64,000 bases of DNA from Athripsodes cinereus (GCA_947579605.1 OX388307.1:26637237-26701236), one strand, 5' to 3'; counted from the first letter of the stretch, positions 10,603 through 23,217 are shown. Made by a program: numbers and translations. The notes: a model not told the origin generated them from the letters alone.

Positions 10603-10640
10603 TGAGAGACCATTTATTTTCTGAGTGCTCCATGGCTTTT

Positions 10641-11110
10641 GTTTGGTATGTGTAAAAAAACAATAGGTACTTACATAACCACATGACATTTAATATCACC
10701 AATTCAGCGATGCGAGATATAAAGAAGGATCTGTATGTCTATAACATGGATGACGCCATGGAGTAAAATAATGAGACAATTTCCCCCAATGCTCACAATA
10801 AGATAATTTATTACCCAAACAATGTTTGCTGTTGCATACAAGTACCGTGAAACAATAATTATTATTACCGACGTTGGTACATATATACAGATTACGTGAA
10901 TAATTTTTATTAGCATTCACCCTGTACCAAAATGCACTTTGTTTAACTGTTAGTCAACAGAGATAAATAATAACGCTATGCTTCATAAACCACTGCAACT
11001 CCAAACCATTCGTTTGGTTATTTTGCAAGCATTTCACAATTAATTAGCGATATTAAATGAATTATATAGGTATATTATAGTTCTGTTTTCTGTAAATCTA
11101 TCTTGATTAA
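10641..11110. other. AT-rich stretch, nothing recognised
   Basis: No feature supported. Confidence 0.5.
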
Positions 11111-11660
11111 GTGTGTTATCAAGCTATACATCTAAACCTAAACCATTTGGGCATTTTTATTCAATTTTATTTGTTGGGGTAAAATATGCACCGCAGCCTA
11201 TAAGATCTATTGTGCTCCCCCTACTCAGCTTTCCCGGTGTTGCCCGTCAAAGCGCACCCTCAAGTCCCAGACATTTTATGAAGTCTAGGATCTTGACGGG
11301 ATCCAAGGTGTAGAGAGGTTCCACTTCTACCCAGTGACTTTGATTTTTGCGAATACTAAGGCATTGCATTCCGCTGGGAAACCATTTGGGCATATTCTGA
11401 CCATGACTACTTCTGTTGTGGGAGATCTATTCTTCGCCTGGGACTCCACAATCTATCTTAAAGATGTGTGGAGCTGTATCTATCACGTAATTTTTTTCAA
11501 ATTTGGCTATACTATTATTTATTTTACTACAGTAATTCAGGCTCATCTTATGTCAAATTCGTTCTATTCTTCTTATTATGTCCTCCGTGTAGCATATCCT
11601 TTAAATTTCAATCACGTCTCTGAGAATTTAGTTTGCGATAGCTCGTAAGGTTTTCACTTA
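11111..11660. other. Moderately GC-richer segment of unknown origin
   Basis: Open frames at 11113-11313 and 11334-11648 (plus) overlap a segment less AT-rich than its surroundings. The block AAACCATTTGGGCAT occurs twice (about 11140 and 11380). The translations have no recognisable domain, and no splice-site pair brackets them convincingly. It may be an eroded repeat. I do not call a gene. Confidence 0.3.
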
Positions 11661-11879
11661 AAACGTTCTGAGAAGTTTTTTTGTTTTGTACTGTGTCTGC
11701 TCTAGTCTCGATTGAGAATAAATCAATACTGACAAAATCATTAAAAAAATGTTAGACAAATTTGGACAAATCATCGGACGGTTTCCTTGGCACGTATTTT
11801 ACTTTTCCGTATAATATACAGACAGTGCGTCTTTCGATATTTTGAATCATTGCGATAAGGGAGCCTGAGAACCTGGAAA

Positions 11880-12085
11880 GAGTAATAATAACTTGGACTG
11901 TGGAAGGGGCCGAGTACTAGCAAGATGGAGCAATTAAATAAAGGAGGCCACACAGAGCTCACTGTATGGAGTCATGCACATGGGGTGGAACGCTTGAGGT
12001 GGAGACAAATGATCTATAGCACGAGGAATGATAGTCACGATCCTCAGAATTGAGGGACCGATGGAGATGATGATGATAATAATAT
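11880..12085 (+). pseudogene. LINE 3'-end stub with (GAT)n tail
   Basis: The plus strand encodes LRWRQMIYSTRN and SHDPQN just before the end, resembling the terminal residues of RTE-like LINE proteins (…W…DPQ…). It then runs into GATGATGATGATAATAAT. The fragment is too short and mutated to define its family. Confidence 0.45.
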
Positions 12086-13185
12086 ATGGTCTTGTAGAAT
12101 TATTCAACGGTAATATATCGTTTCAATTATTTCGAAATTACAGCGGCAATCTTATCTCCACTTCTTTTTAATGGGATCACTATTTAGATTAGATTAAAGT
12201 TTCAAGAATAAAGCGAATTAAATGTCCTTTAAATAAAAAAATTAATGTTTAAAACAAGTCTCTCTTATCTCTTAAACTTAATGTTTTATATTGTATCTTC
12301 ATTATATTGTGTCTAAACAAGGTTATTTAAGGATTATAGGATTACCTACTTGATAATTTGCGTTTGCTCTTATGTGAAATTTACAAGAAACCGCCTCGGT
12401 TAATGACTAGATCAAGCAACTATTTAAATAAAGATGGTTGAATATAGTAATTGAGGTTTTATTTCCCTTCGTATGTTGTTAAATAATTGCAAAAATAATA
12501 TTTTTTTGGCTTCATTTTGTAGAACTTTTTTTAAAATCGGATTTTGAGTGAAATAAATAGGAAAGAAACTGCTTGAATCTAGGGGAAGCGAAGAAATATG
12601 TATGCAAATTTCAATTTTCTCTACGTTCTTTACCAGGATTGCTTAAGTTTAAAATATTAATAAAATATTAAAATTTAAACAATCCTATGAATATTTTTGG
12701 TTTTCTTTGTTATGACATAAAGTTGGTTTACTGTTTATCTTAATTTTGGGAGATGTCATAATGACGTATGGTGTGAAAATCTAAAGAAAACTAAAACCTT
12801 ATTTAGATAAATGTAAGAACGATATAATGCTATACAAAATATATATGTATATGTTAATAAAAAGTTATTAAGTAATTTCAATGTTATATGGTACTATGCT
12901 TTTTAATAAGGATATTCAAAATGTTTAATTTAATTAAAAATATGTTAGGTTGGTTTATTCCGAGTCATAAAGAGAAGAATTAATTTATATGCGATATAAA
13001 ATAAATTAATTTGATATTTTTTTCGCACACGTTATTTTTATAGTAGATATTAAGCAATATTTAAGATAATTGTTAGGATATCCTTTCATAATAAGGTGTT
13101 AATAAGCCGTGTTTATTATGGTTATAAAAGCAATGAAATATTGCTTCAGTAAAAAGGGATGTAAGTATTCAGTCTTCCATTACTT
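12086..13185. other. AT-rich stretch, nothing recognised
   Basis: No feature supported. Confidence 0.5.
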
Positions 13186-13192
13186 AATACTT

Positions 13193-13453
13193 ACTACTAC
13201 TACTACTATACTACTACTATACCATCACGGCATATCCCACGAGTGGGGTAGCCAGCAGACCAGCTGCATATAAAACATGCAAGCTGTCTTCTCCGTGCCA
13301 ATATAAAATTAAGACATTCAGGATGGGTGGCAAACCACATCGCCGAATGAAAGATGTAAAATGTCTTATTTTTCGAACACCTGCCTTTTACAGGACACTC
13401 GAAAACTTATGGCGAAGAGTGGGAGACCAATTCTTTACCGGGTGCTCCACGGG
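13193..13453 (-). repeat. SINE-like 261-bp family, full-length copy with 7-bp TSD
   Basis: Reference copy. AATACTT lies at 13186-13192 and 13454-13460, immediately outside. Read on the minus strand it starts at CCCGTGGAGCACCCGG, passes CTCCCACTCTTC, AGGTGTTCGAAAA (a B-box-like GTTCGA about 75 nt from the head), TTTGCCACCCATCCTGAATG and GACAGCTTGCATG. It ends with the hairpin-forming GGCTACCCCACTCGTGGG and a (GTA)n tail. No ORF. The tail, TSD and size fit a SINE, but a convincing A box and tRNA similarity are lacking. Confidence 0.75.
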
Positions 13454-13460
13454 AATACTT

Positions 13461-16400
13461 TAATGTTAATTTTAAAACTAGTAATTTATTTCTGCTTAAA
13501 CTTTTACGACCATTTGTATTGTTAATATTGAGTAATCTTTGACTTTAATAATCGTTAGTTATTTAGTCGGTGGTTGTACTATTTTAGTTCTATTCTGTTA
13601 TTATCAATTATAAGGAATTTAATTAAATTAAATTGAATTACACTGAACCCCCACAATGTCATCAGCTTGGTAAAAATAACTTGAAATTTATCAAAAATTT
13701 CTTCTTTAATATACCAGTAATGTCTTAAAAAAGCTCAAGTTGTTGAAAGTTATAAAATAGTGTAGTAGCGAGTTAAATAATTTAGTAGGCATACAAACCT
13801 AAAGGATATCTTTCCTTGTCACGCGTACACTTATTTTTCCCCTAGGGACAGCTTGATGTTGTTTTTGTTTCCCATATACATAATAATAATACATCTTTCA
13901 AGATATCTGATACTTCACGAATAAGAGAAGTAATGGCTGAAAGTGATACGCCGTCACAGTTGATACGATGTTTTTGAAAAAGCAACCAAAATGTTTCTCT
14001 ATTATTATCATTGAAGATATTTATTTTTGGTTACAACGTAAATTGACGATTAATTTTACATGCATTTTATATTATACTGGTAAATAATTTATCTTTCAGG
14101 TGTTTTGATTTGAATAATATACTGATGACGAGGATGTTTGTTGAAGAATCGTGTTCTGAATGAATGATTTTTTCACATTTGCCTGAAAACTATACGAAAA
14201 TAATATAATTTGTAATTCACTATACTATAAAAGGATATTTTACGATATTATTGTGATTTAATTAGATTTTTTTCAGCATGCGAATATTAGAAAATCATAA
14301 TCATTTTCTTGATGAATCTGGATTTGAAATAAATCCAAATACACTCAAAAACTCTCACAAGAACAAACATTCTTGTGTCGTGAAGGTGAAGTAAGTCGTC
14401 ATAGGGTAAAACTAAATCCGGGATCTTTAGATTGAAAGTCCGAGATTCTACAATCAGGTTATCGACCATCTTTATTTGAAAAAATAATAAATAAAAATGG
14501 ATAGGTCGGATGGGCATATGTTTTTTGAAAAAAAAAATTAAAAAAAAATCCTATCGTAATATATGACAAGCCATTTAAATTTTTATAAAACGGTCCAGAG
14601 AAATCATTGATATTGCATAATACATTGTGCAAATGTCATTGAAGCTTACAATGTTAAAAAAATACATTTAGTATTCTGTGTTAGATCTTATTCCTTTTTG
14701 AACATACACCTTACAGGAATAAATAGTATAAAAAAAATTACCACAGTTTATAATAATATAATGATACACGCATTAAATCTGGCAAAATAGGTTTGTGTGA
14801 TATTTTTTCAGTCCCGTAAAACAGACACAACCGCTATGTCAAAGTTGTAGATAGTATAATAATAAAAAAAGTTTCAACGTGTGACAAGTTTTATACGCTT
14901 TATCAAATGTATAAATCTAAGTATTGCTCAATCGTAATTGGACTTGACTATCAACAAAATCGATCTTTTGTGAAAAAGTATTCAATGTGTTATGTATAAT
15001 ATGTACGTAGTCTTTAGTATCCGGTATAACGGCGTTATCTTTCAAGTGTAAAATTATGTTTGCTCAAGGATCATACTTAGATAAGTCATGGGGCGAAATT
15101 GGATATTTTTGGGTATAGTTTTTCGTTATTTGGGTTGGTTTGGGTGGATATTTCGTATCTTTATTCTTTGAAATTTTTAAACCCGGCTTTGGCGATTGGT
15201 GAATAAAGTAAAATATTGTAATCAAGAACCAGTTTGATAATTCGTATGTGCTTACATATGACGAAAAATCTCAATTAATTTTGGTATTCGGGATTTTATT
15301 TAACAATATCGAATGTTTAATGTACGGGTTTCAATTGGGGGCTTTAATGGAATTTTATAATGAAATTTTTCATAAGATTATTATTGTGCATGAAATGAGA
15401 GTGATTTATTTAACATAATAGTTTAATTTTGAATTTAAGCTGTTATAACATTTCTCTGTATGACCATTAGATACGAGAAGATAAAAGTCATCCCTGACGC
15501 ATTGTATGAATAAAAAAAAACTATTTCTTCAAAATTTAAACTAATACATTTTCGTTGCAATGAACATGAGTTCGTTTGGAGAATTATAATAAAATCTAAC
15601 CGAATGTTGTCGTTAAGGCCTGCATAAAGGTTATATTATAAACATACTAATGCACGAATGAATAAATTCAAATATAAATATAATATGTACATATTACAAT
15701 TTTGTTTTCCGTCGATTTCCTCAAAAAAACATATTATTATTATTGTGATTTATCCAACAAAAAAAAGAATAAGGTTCCCGTTTTACGTAAAATACCTATA
15801 TCGATAACAAACCTTTTTATTTTTGTAAGAATGAACTATACAGAAAGGCTACATGTAGGTATGTATGATGCCATGTCGTACGAGGTACAAAACTTTTCTT
15901 ATAGGGAAAGTGTTCATATTACAAAAAAATACCAAAAAATAATATTTGATAAGTAAATCGAATTGATTTAAATTAATACTGAAATTTACAAATGGCTAAT
16001 TTTTACTATTTTTCATAATAAATTGACCTGATCTCACAAACTTATTGTCAAACTAATCTTAATAAAAAAGTTTTTATTCCCTTTACTTCATTTTTGCTAT
16101 CTGGCCCCATTTTGTTTATATTTTTATCACGTCGAAGATTTACATACATAATTGATATAGTGCATACATCAGTTGAATGAGTAAAGACACAACAAAGTTT
16201 AATCGAAAGCCAATAAAACAATAATACAGGGTAACCTAGTGAGGCTGCTGCAACTTAATTGTAGCCATGTTAAGAAAAAATGTATGTTGATATTTTGTAT
16301 TCATGCGCAATAAATAAAAATAAAATCAATGCATTGTATGAAATGTCACTGGTAAACTCTAAGAAATATTAATTTGGACGTATGCCGACGTATGGACACA

Positions 16401-17155
16401 ACCTTTTATTCTGTATGTTTCAAATACTTTTTTGTGGGTGACAAAACATATCTTTGGGTATTATTTAAACACCATACATTAAGGAACATTATTTTAATAC
16501 ACACTGCAAAGATCTACAATAGAGTCTTTGCAATGCGTATAAAATAGCAATAGAATATATTTCAACGCTTTACGGATGTCATTACAAAAAGATTGGTAAA
16601 AAGGTCCAATAAATATAAGGAGTTTGGACAAAATGAATATTAATATCACTTTTACGAGACTGATTTTCAAAGGAATTTATTTCAGAATTCCTTTTAGATG
16701 GTGTTAAAATTTTAATACATCTTCCAAGTATATGACTTATCTTAACCCAGCGATAATAATATAAATAATGCTGACATTTAATACATTCTTAATATTCCCG
16801 TGAGTTGAGGTTATAAGAAAGCATATTATTGAGTTATCGGGAAAATATTAAAGTAGTCAGTACCTAAGTAAATATGATTGTGCTTCATATAGGTACACAG
16901 TAACTATGTAAGGCAAAGGAAATACACTTCATATTATTATACACGTGATCTCACTCTCTCAGCAGATTTAAGGCTAAAAATATTGTGCATATCTTATTTA
17001 TTGGCTGATGTATAACTGTTTTTATAACATCATGATTGTCATCAGATTTGGACATAATACTCTCCATATTTTGTCCAGTGACATACTTCTTAATTAAATG
17101 TTTTGAACTTATATGAGGATGTAGATAAAAAAAATAATAATATACATACAAACAA
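13461..17155. other. Long AT-rich stretch, nothing recognised
   Basis: About 3.7 kb with short, unconvincing ORFs (for example 14287-14517 minus, 15702-15956 plus). No repeat family member, RNA gene or exon is supported. Confidence 0.45.
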
Positions 17156-17159
17156 ACTA

Positions 17160-17575
17160 TCACGCCGCTTCCCTCGCGGGGTAGGCAGAAAGGATCGAGC
17201 GCCACTTCCTTCTCTCCTTGCATACATCATTCGCTTCCATCACTGTCATACAATTCCTCATGCATGCTCTCTTGTTCAATGTACTCAACACATGACCGTC
17301 CTGTAGGATTTGATTTAAATGATCTTGCCATTTAATCCTCGGACGTCCACGTCTCCGCGCACCATTCCTCTCAGCCAAATATATCTTCTTAGTCATTCTC
17401 TTCTCATTCATTCTTTCCACGTACCCTAACCATCTTAACTTATTCACATTCATCCTTGTTATTACACCAACTTTCATTCCACAATTCTCTCGTATATCAC
17501 TGTTACGCACACGATCTCTCAGACTTTAACCACACATCTTTCTCAACGATCTCATTTCTACAGCATTTATGACAC
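17160..17575 (-). pseudogene. LINE ORF2 C-terminal remnant
   Basis: Minus-strand frame 17160-17510 encodes about 116 residues, with similarity continuing upstream to about 17575 across a stop codon at 17527-17529. Motifs: SDIRENCGMKVGVITRMNVN, KLRWLGYVERMNEKRM, GARRRGRPRIKW and LNQILQDGHV, then WRSILSAYP. This is the region downstream of the RT thumb (W-x-GH/Y-V-x-RM … GRPR-x-W) found at the C-terminus of RTE/CR1-like LINE proteins. It contains no catalytic residues. A second, older copy of the same tail is at 4700-5010. Confidence 0.75.
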
Positions 17576-17580
17576 CAAAT

Positions 17581-18195
17581 TAATAATATTGTGTTATACA
17601 ATGATATTGATGTACGAGGGGTGATTGATAAGCTTAAAAATATTTGCATCATGGTGATGCCAGTTCTGAAACAATATCCCTGTCTTTAAACTTTTTCCCT
17701 AAAGTACTTTTTTTAATCTGGAAATGCTAATCAGTACATTTGATTATTATTCTTTGAGTAAAATCGGGTAGAACTTCACTAGTTATGAAGAAAGACAAAA
17801 GGTTTGATGTCCTGAACACATGATGAGAATGTATTTTACGATATTCATTCATGTAAAAACGAAGCACTTACGATTTATAGTCCAGATACGTAATTTTTTT
17901 GATTTTATATCTATTGATTTTAAACTAAAAACCATCATGCAACGTTCAGGAGTAAGCTAAAAACACTGTTTTTCAAGAAAAACCATGGCGCCCTTAAGTT
18001 GGTCACGGATCATTAAACGGCGCCAAATATAAATTGTCTTTATTATTATTATTATCACGGTTGTCGTAGTAAAACACGTTGTTTCCTTCTACACCGAGTT
18101 TTCAGAATAATGTGCTAATGAATAAATTTCAATTAAGCTTATATTTAAAAAAATATTATTATGATTTCTTATTAATATAACCAGTACTCCTGCAT
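17581..18195. other. AT-rich stretch, nothing recognised
   Basis: No feature supported. Confidence 0.5.
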
Positions 18196-18199
18196 ATAG

Positions 18200-18470
18200 A
18201 GAGGCCGCAGTTGTGATGGCTGGGTCACGTTCTCCGCATGCCAGAAGACAGACTACCACTTAGATCTTTGGAGGCTGTAGGAGAGGGCAGAAGACTGGTG
18301 GGCTGCCTTAGGAGAAGCCGGCAAAGGCAGGTGTCGAACTTGTGTGTTGAAAGGCTTGGTTTGGAGTAGCCAGAAGTCCTGGAAGCAGCGGTGGACAGGG
18401 ATCTCTGAAGGAGGTACCAAGGAGCAATGGGCCCCCGACCCGAGTAGGACAAGGGGAAGAAGATTATGTA
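18200..18470 (+). pseudogene. LINE ORF2 C-terminal remnant with AAGAAG tail
   Basis: The plus strand reads WLGHVLRMPEDRLPLRSLEA and then a charged, stop-interrupted stretch to GAMGPRPE, followed by AAGGGGAAGAAGA. LGHVLRM is the hallmark of the region after the thumb in RTE-like LINE proteins. At least two in-frame stops are present. The segment is clearly GC-richer than its surroundings, as expected for a younger insertion. Confidence 0.65.
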
Positions 18471-19630
18471 CCTATGTATTAATAAAACTAAGTACTTAAT
18501 ATTCATTTGATAAAACTTGAGCGTAAGATACATACGTAACTTTTAGCGATCTTACTAGATTACTAACTATGAGTGTGTAATATTTTTATTGCATAAGAAC
18601 TCGTATCTTGGATAATAATATTATAGACCTTTATGGAGGTAAGTTTCTAGATTCACTAAGAATTCTTTGACGTTTGCTCTGGTACGTATCATATCATGAT
18701 TCTCATAGCAAAACACGTAGATAACATATGCTGAAAGTGGTTTTATAATGACGACATACTTTAAAAGAAAAGTCAAAGAAATTCTCATTATTTCCACGTG
18801 ATGGTACACGTAGGTACATAAATACGAGGAAATTTAAAAATTATCTAATATTTTTAGCTACCTGCCTAATATAACTTTTCATAAAGTATTGCATGTAAGA
18901 TAAATTAAATTTCCAACATTGCATAATTTACAACCCCTCATGGAAATGAATTCAAACATCGTTTAATGAATTAATTCGCTCCGCGTCTTAATGTCAACCT
19001 ATCGTTGGTTGTATAAGTACCCAGACAGAAAGAGTTTAATAATAATTAGGAAATTAATATGCAAGTATTACTACGAGCGCCTCCTGTAGTTGAACGTAAA
19101 AAGGGAGGATGAGCTAAGAATAATTAAACAAGAAAAAAATGTTAATAGAATTGAATTCTTTTTTAATCTTGAATATTCACCTTTGTATAATAGAATATTA
19201 ATTTAAAATCTTAGTGCTCTGAATAAGGGATAAAACTAGATATTCATATATTAAAAATATTGAATTTGTGAATGACTGCAAGTTTTGGCATTTAACCAAA
19301 TCATGTCAGAAAGTTAGTTTTGAGAGCAGATGTTTTTACTGGATGTCAAGTAAAATGATGTAATTTGTGATAATTTCCTTGGTGGAATTATACCTACTCT
19401 GAAAGATTCACATGTCACAAGGAAATGAGGTAAATTATTTTGTTAAGGTGTTATTTGCCACATTGTTATAAATAAAATAATTGTCTATTTAGTATTTCCC
19501 CAATGACTTGTTGATCGCAAGCCTGTATCATCTCATCAATCTAACGAATGAAAAAAATACATTCTTATATTACCTATTCATTATGGAATAGAATGAGATT
19601 TTGCATTACAAATTTGTATTAGAATGTAAC
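18471..19630. other. AT-rich stretch, nothing recognised
   Basis: No feature supported. Confidence 0.5.
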
Positions 19631-19637
19631 TTCTTCA

Positions 19638-19735
19638 CTTTACGTTGGCGTGATGAAGAAAGCGTAATATCCTGAAAACCTACTCGCGACTGTTTAATCA
19701 CTGTGGAAATGCTTAATATAAGTGTTAATAATATG
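19638..19735 (+). repeat. Degenerate copy of the hammerhead-bearing repeat
   Basis: GGCGTGATGAAGAAAGCG, then CCTGAAAACCTACTCGCGAC and AATCACTGTGGAAATGCTTA, then ATATAAGTGTT follow the same order as the minus strand of 10320-10420 (CTGATGA … GAAA … CTCGCG … GTCACTGTGGATATACT … AATAAGTGTTT). CTGATGA has become GTGATGA and stem II no longer pairs well. The end is partly duplicated in tandem (CTTAATATAAG(T/C)GTTAATAA, about 19710-19770). Confidence 0.5.
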
Positions 19736-19774
19736 AAGAAGTACTTAATATAAGCGTTAATAATAATTTAATAT

Positions 19775-21640
19775 GTACTTCCATCAATTATCGTTGGCCA
19801 ATAACATTGACTGTATTATTTTCGTTGCCATAACAATGGTGTACTAAAACAGAGAAACTTTGGACGAAAGAGCACTGCTGTTTTTGGACAACTGTCATTT
19901 TAAATTTTCGAATTATGACCCAGCCAAGACCATCGTTTCTCCTGTATAGACACCACTGAGCTACCAATACAATTTTATTTATTTTCAACTATTTTTCATG
20001 GAAGAAATATATAATATGCAGGTACGGGAGTGAACATATGTTTGAACATACTTATTTATTCAAACAGTATGCCGTTTGACTTTTCTTGCTATGGAAAGCG
20101 ACGTAATGTTATATGCTATGTAGCATTCAGAAGTAAAATAAAGAAAAAATTTATGTTTTTTTTCCCTAAAGTAAACAAAACATCAAAATGTTGAATGAAT
20201 ACTGAAATGCGGCGTAATAGCTTTTAAATATCTCTGTACATACGACAATATTTAGAGTTTTCTACGTTTCGTTATAAAGTTGTGAATGCAAAATCTACCA
20301 CATCGAGGAGCATTGGTCCGTGAAATTGTTTTGACAGTTAACATTTTGCAGATGGCGTTAATGAAAAGTGGCGTCGCCGAAAGCGTCAAATGGAAGAAAG
20401 AAGATAAGAGAGAGAGTGAGTGAGGAGTAAAGGGGTCGCTGTTAGGAAATTTAAATAATGAAGGGAAGAGCTGTAATCGTCGTGTTCTCGAGTGTCTACA
20501 ATGATTTAAATCATAACTTCATAATAATTATATTCCAATATTTTATGTGCCTAACTAATGTCAAACAGATTCACAAACTTATGTTGGGTAGATGATATTA
20601 AAATCGTAATTATTGCTGATAGTTAATAAGTCAGTAACATATAATTTTGTTTTATCGATTTTTAGATAAAATATTTAACGATACCTACAGATTCGCAAAT
20701 AAAATATCTGTAAAAACAAATTTATGACATCATTTTACTATTTCATTACTTTATGATTTTGATGTGTCTGATTTTTTGTTATGAATACACAATTTCATAC
20801 ATATTTCTTGTTTTTTGCATTAAATCAGTGCTATATGCGTTTAAATAGTCGGAAGTTTAAGAAACGAAAAAGGTCATCTGGTACTTTTTTCAAAATGATC
20901 ACTAGGGGCAATGATGGGGGTTAAGTGTAACGGACTTTAAAAGCTCAAAACACTAAAATTTAACTTAAAAGTTTGAAGTCAATCGATAATTTATAATCTA
21001 GGCTTTGATTATACTGAGTGATTGAACCAATGATTTCTCAGTGGAGTAAATCAGATGAAGTATTACAATATATTACAAATCTCGTCACGACGTGTAATGA
21101 ATTTCATTAATAAACATAGCATTTTAGGTCTTGATATTAATAATATTATTATTACAAATAATATTAACAGGAAAAATTATGTCGGAATTTTCATATTAAA
21201 ATGTTAACACACGGAATCACGATGAAAAAGGCAATTTGTCTTCATTACGCTTCTCATCCGTATCCTGATAACATTGTAATCCTTTAATTTATTTTGGTGT
21301 ACCACCGAAGGCGAATACCTATATTAATACCTAGTAGGTACCTACCTATATGTATATTAGATACTCCCATACCAAGATTTTATCTTTGTTTTAACCCCGC
21401 ACTCTTATTAACAACACACGTGATTTCCTAGAACGTTTCTGCGGGAAACACAGGAGGCAAACTTTTTTGAAACATCGGAGTTGAATGACTTGTGTTTACG
21501 TAATATACTTTGGTGATTTGCAGGCCCTTGACTGTTTATTTGTAGATTTAAAAACATGTTGTTAATATTTATTGAATAAACTATTCGAGTCATTCTAGAC
21601 AGTATTTTTTTTAAACAGATCCAGTTTAAATGTTATTATC
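19775..21640. other. AT-rich stretch, nothing recognised
   Basis: A short GC-richer island at about 20340-20420 (TTTGCAG then ATGGCGTTAATGAAAAGTGG) follows an acceptor-like site but has no supported continuation. No gene called. Confidence 0.45.
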
Positions 21641-21985
21641 TACACCATCAAAGTTTATTACTGAAGTGGGATAACTAGAAGACTAATTGTATGTCATAAG
21701 CTTTAAACTCGCCCTCTGTACATTGAATTGCATAACTGATATTTTTATGATACTTTGTATTGATTTGAAATATTGTTATTAATGAACAGTGAAGAATAAA
21801 AATAAATATATAATAAATTAGCATGCAAGTTGTCTCCTCCGTGCCAATCAATATTAAAAATCAGAATGAGTGGCATATTTCATTCTTGAATCGAATATGT
21901 AAATAATTTTTTTATGCGTGATATTTAACGAATGTTTGCCTTTTCCATGCCGCTGGAGAAGTTTATTCCTTGCCGGAAACCACAC
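21641..21985 (-). repeat. SINE-like 261-bp family, old degenerate copy
   Basis: ACCATCAAAG…GAAGTGGGATAACTAGAAGACTAATTGTATG (21648-21695) aligns with the tail-proximal block. GCATGCAAGTTGTCTCCTCC and GTGCCAATC…AGAATGAGTGGCATATTTCA (21823-21885) align with the middle. A weak head block ends near 21985. A ~120-bp segment separates the two halves. Confidence 0.5.
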
Positions 21986-22705
21986 AAAACAAAGGTTATG
22001 GTGTGTATTTACAGAAAGGTGCAATCTTTTAAGCCACTCATTTATATTTTAACATATAAATAAATAAACATTTACACAAATGACCATGCGTGAATAGGTT
22101 GTAATGTAAAAAAAGAATTTCTTCACATTTTCCACATTCGTTTTCATAAAGGCTTAATAATTTTGTGATGTTTATTTTAAAAAAGCATTTGGTCCAAACA
22201 TATTTATGGGTTTCGTTACAAGAAACAAGGAAATCTTATCTTAAATCAATAAATCAATGTACCGAGTGTGCTTGTTATTATTATTGAATTGAAGGAATAG
22301 TCGGTAGAAGAAAACATTTTCCTCGATGAAAAATGAAAATAAAAGAATAACACATAGAAAAGAGGACGAAGGTGAGAGTAAGCCTGTTAACCTTTGTGTA
22401 TGTATTGATTGTACATATGTATGTATGAGATGGCTTAAATTTTTCTTGTTCATCCTTCCATTGATCCTAACAGAGATGATACTTTAATAAGGTCATCCTT
22501 TTTTCTAAACTCTAGAAATAAAAATCGAGAAAATATTGTGTAACTTAGATTATAGGGACATAAGTATGTTGTATATAGGTATACAAGTTTTATACAGTAG
22601 GCTATTTAAGAATTCTATTACTTTAGAAGCTGCAAACACATCATAATTTCTCACCTCAAGCACCATTTTATTTCACTCTTTTTTTCATATAATGTCACAT
22701 AGGTG
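21986..22705. other. AT-rich stretch, nothing recognised
   Basis: No feature supported. Confidence 0.5.
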
Positions 22706-22868
22706 GTATCATTAAGGGTTTTCCCATAATTTCTCCTGGATGTTACAAGAGAAGGCCTCATATATCATCCAGACTCAACTTAACATTTTTTTTTCAATGG
22801 AGAAGTCAGAGTTTGTCAGAAGGCCCTCCCCCGACAAAATCGTTCCCCCGACTAAATCCTTCCCAAAA
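22706..22868 (-). repeat. Old dispersed repeat, copy A (pair with 63217-63372)
   Basis: Read on the minus strand: GATTTAGTCGGGGGAACGAT, TTTGTCGGGGGAGGGCC, a T/A run, GTTGAGTCTGGATGATATA, then CCAGGAGAAAT. This order recurs on the plus strand at 63217-63372 with clear but reduced identity. No coding capacity. Family unknown. Confidence 0.55.
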
Positions 22869-23035
22869 TAACAAAACGCTTAATGTATTAATAGGTAGCA
22901 TATTTTTTTTCAAAATTTCGGTTCCAAAGCATTCTATGGACTTTTGGTCTGATACTAAACTCAGGGCATCATTAGCTAGTCTGTAAGAATATAACATTGT
23001 CTGTTGCCAAAACTCACTCCTTTCAGATTACAGGA

Positions 23036-23217
23036 CAATGAGTACGTCGGTAGCCTGGAGTCTCGGCCTTCAGAACAAGGGGTCCGTGGTTCGATCCCAG
23101 GTGCCGGCAAACTCCCCTTTCACGACACAAGCTTTTAGCTTAGTGTGAAAGGTGTATAAGGTTGTATATTGGGTTTATAACAAAACCCAGATATATCTTT
23201 TTAAAAAAAAAAAAAAT
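23036..23217 (+). repeat. tRNA-derived SINE with poly-A tail
   Basis: The head contains an A-box-like GTCGGTAGCCTGGAGTC and, ~40 nt later, the B box GTGGTTCGATCCCAGG, positioned as in a tRNA gene. An anticodon-arm-like CCTT-CAGAACA-AGGG lies between. The tRNA-unrelated body (TTTCACGACACAAGC, GTGTGAAAGG, GGTTTATAACAAAACCC) ends in an A run at about 23203-23217. No intact acceptor stem is present, so it is not a functional tRNA gene. Polymerase III transcription is inferred from the boxes. Confidence 0.8.

Larger units (their letters stand above)
9961..10625 (-). repeat. SINE-like 261-bp family, full copy split by two later insertions
   Basis: The tail-proximal block (CATTACGGCATATCCCACAA…, 9970-10096) is followed by a 131-bp insertion (10097-10227). 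The middle block (10228-10319, GAGATGTAAAATGTC, TTTTACAGGGTCTCGG) is followed by a 267-bp insertion (10320-10586). The head block (10587-10625, GAGAGACCATT…TGCTCCATGG) completes it. Without the two insertions the order and spacing match the intact copy at 13193-13453. Confidence 0.8.

Noticed and set aside
20340..20420. Acceptor-like TTTGCAG followed by an ATG reading frame as a first coding exon
   Set aside because: The frame is short, ends in low-complexity AGAGAGAG, lacks a good polypyrimidine tract and has no partner exon.
23036..23110. Functional tRNA gene
   Set aside because: Good A and B boxes but no acceptor-stem pairing, and the unit continues into a SINE body and poly-A tail.
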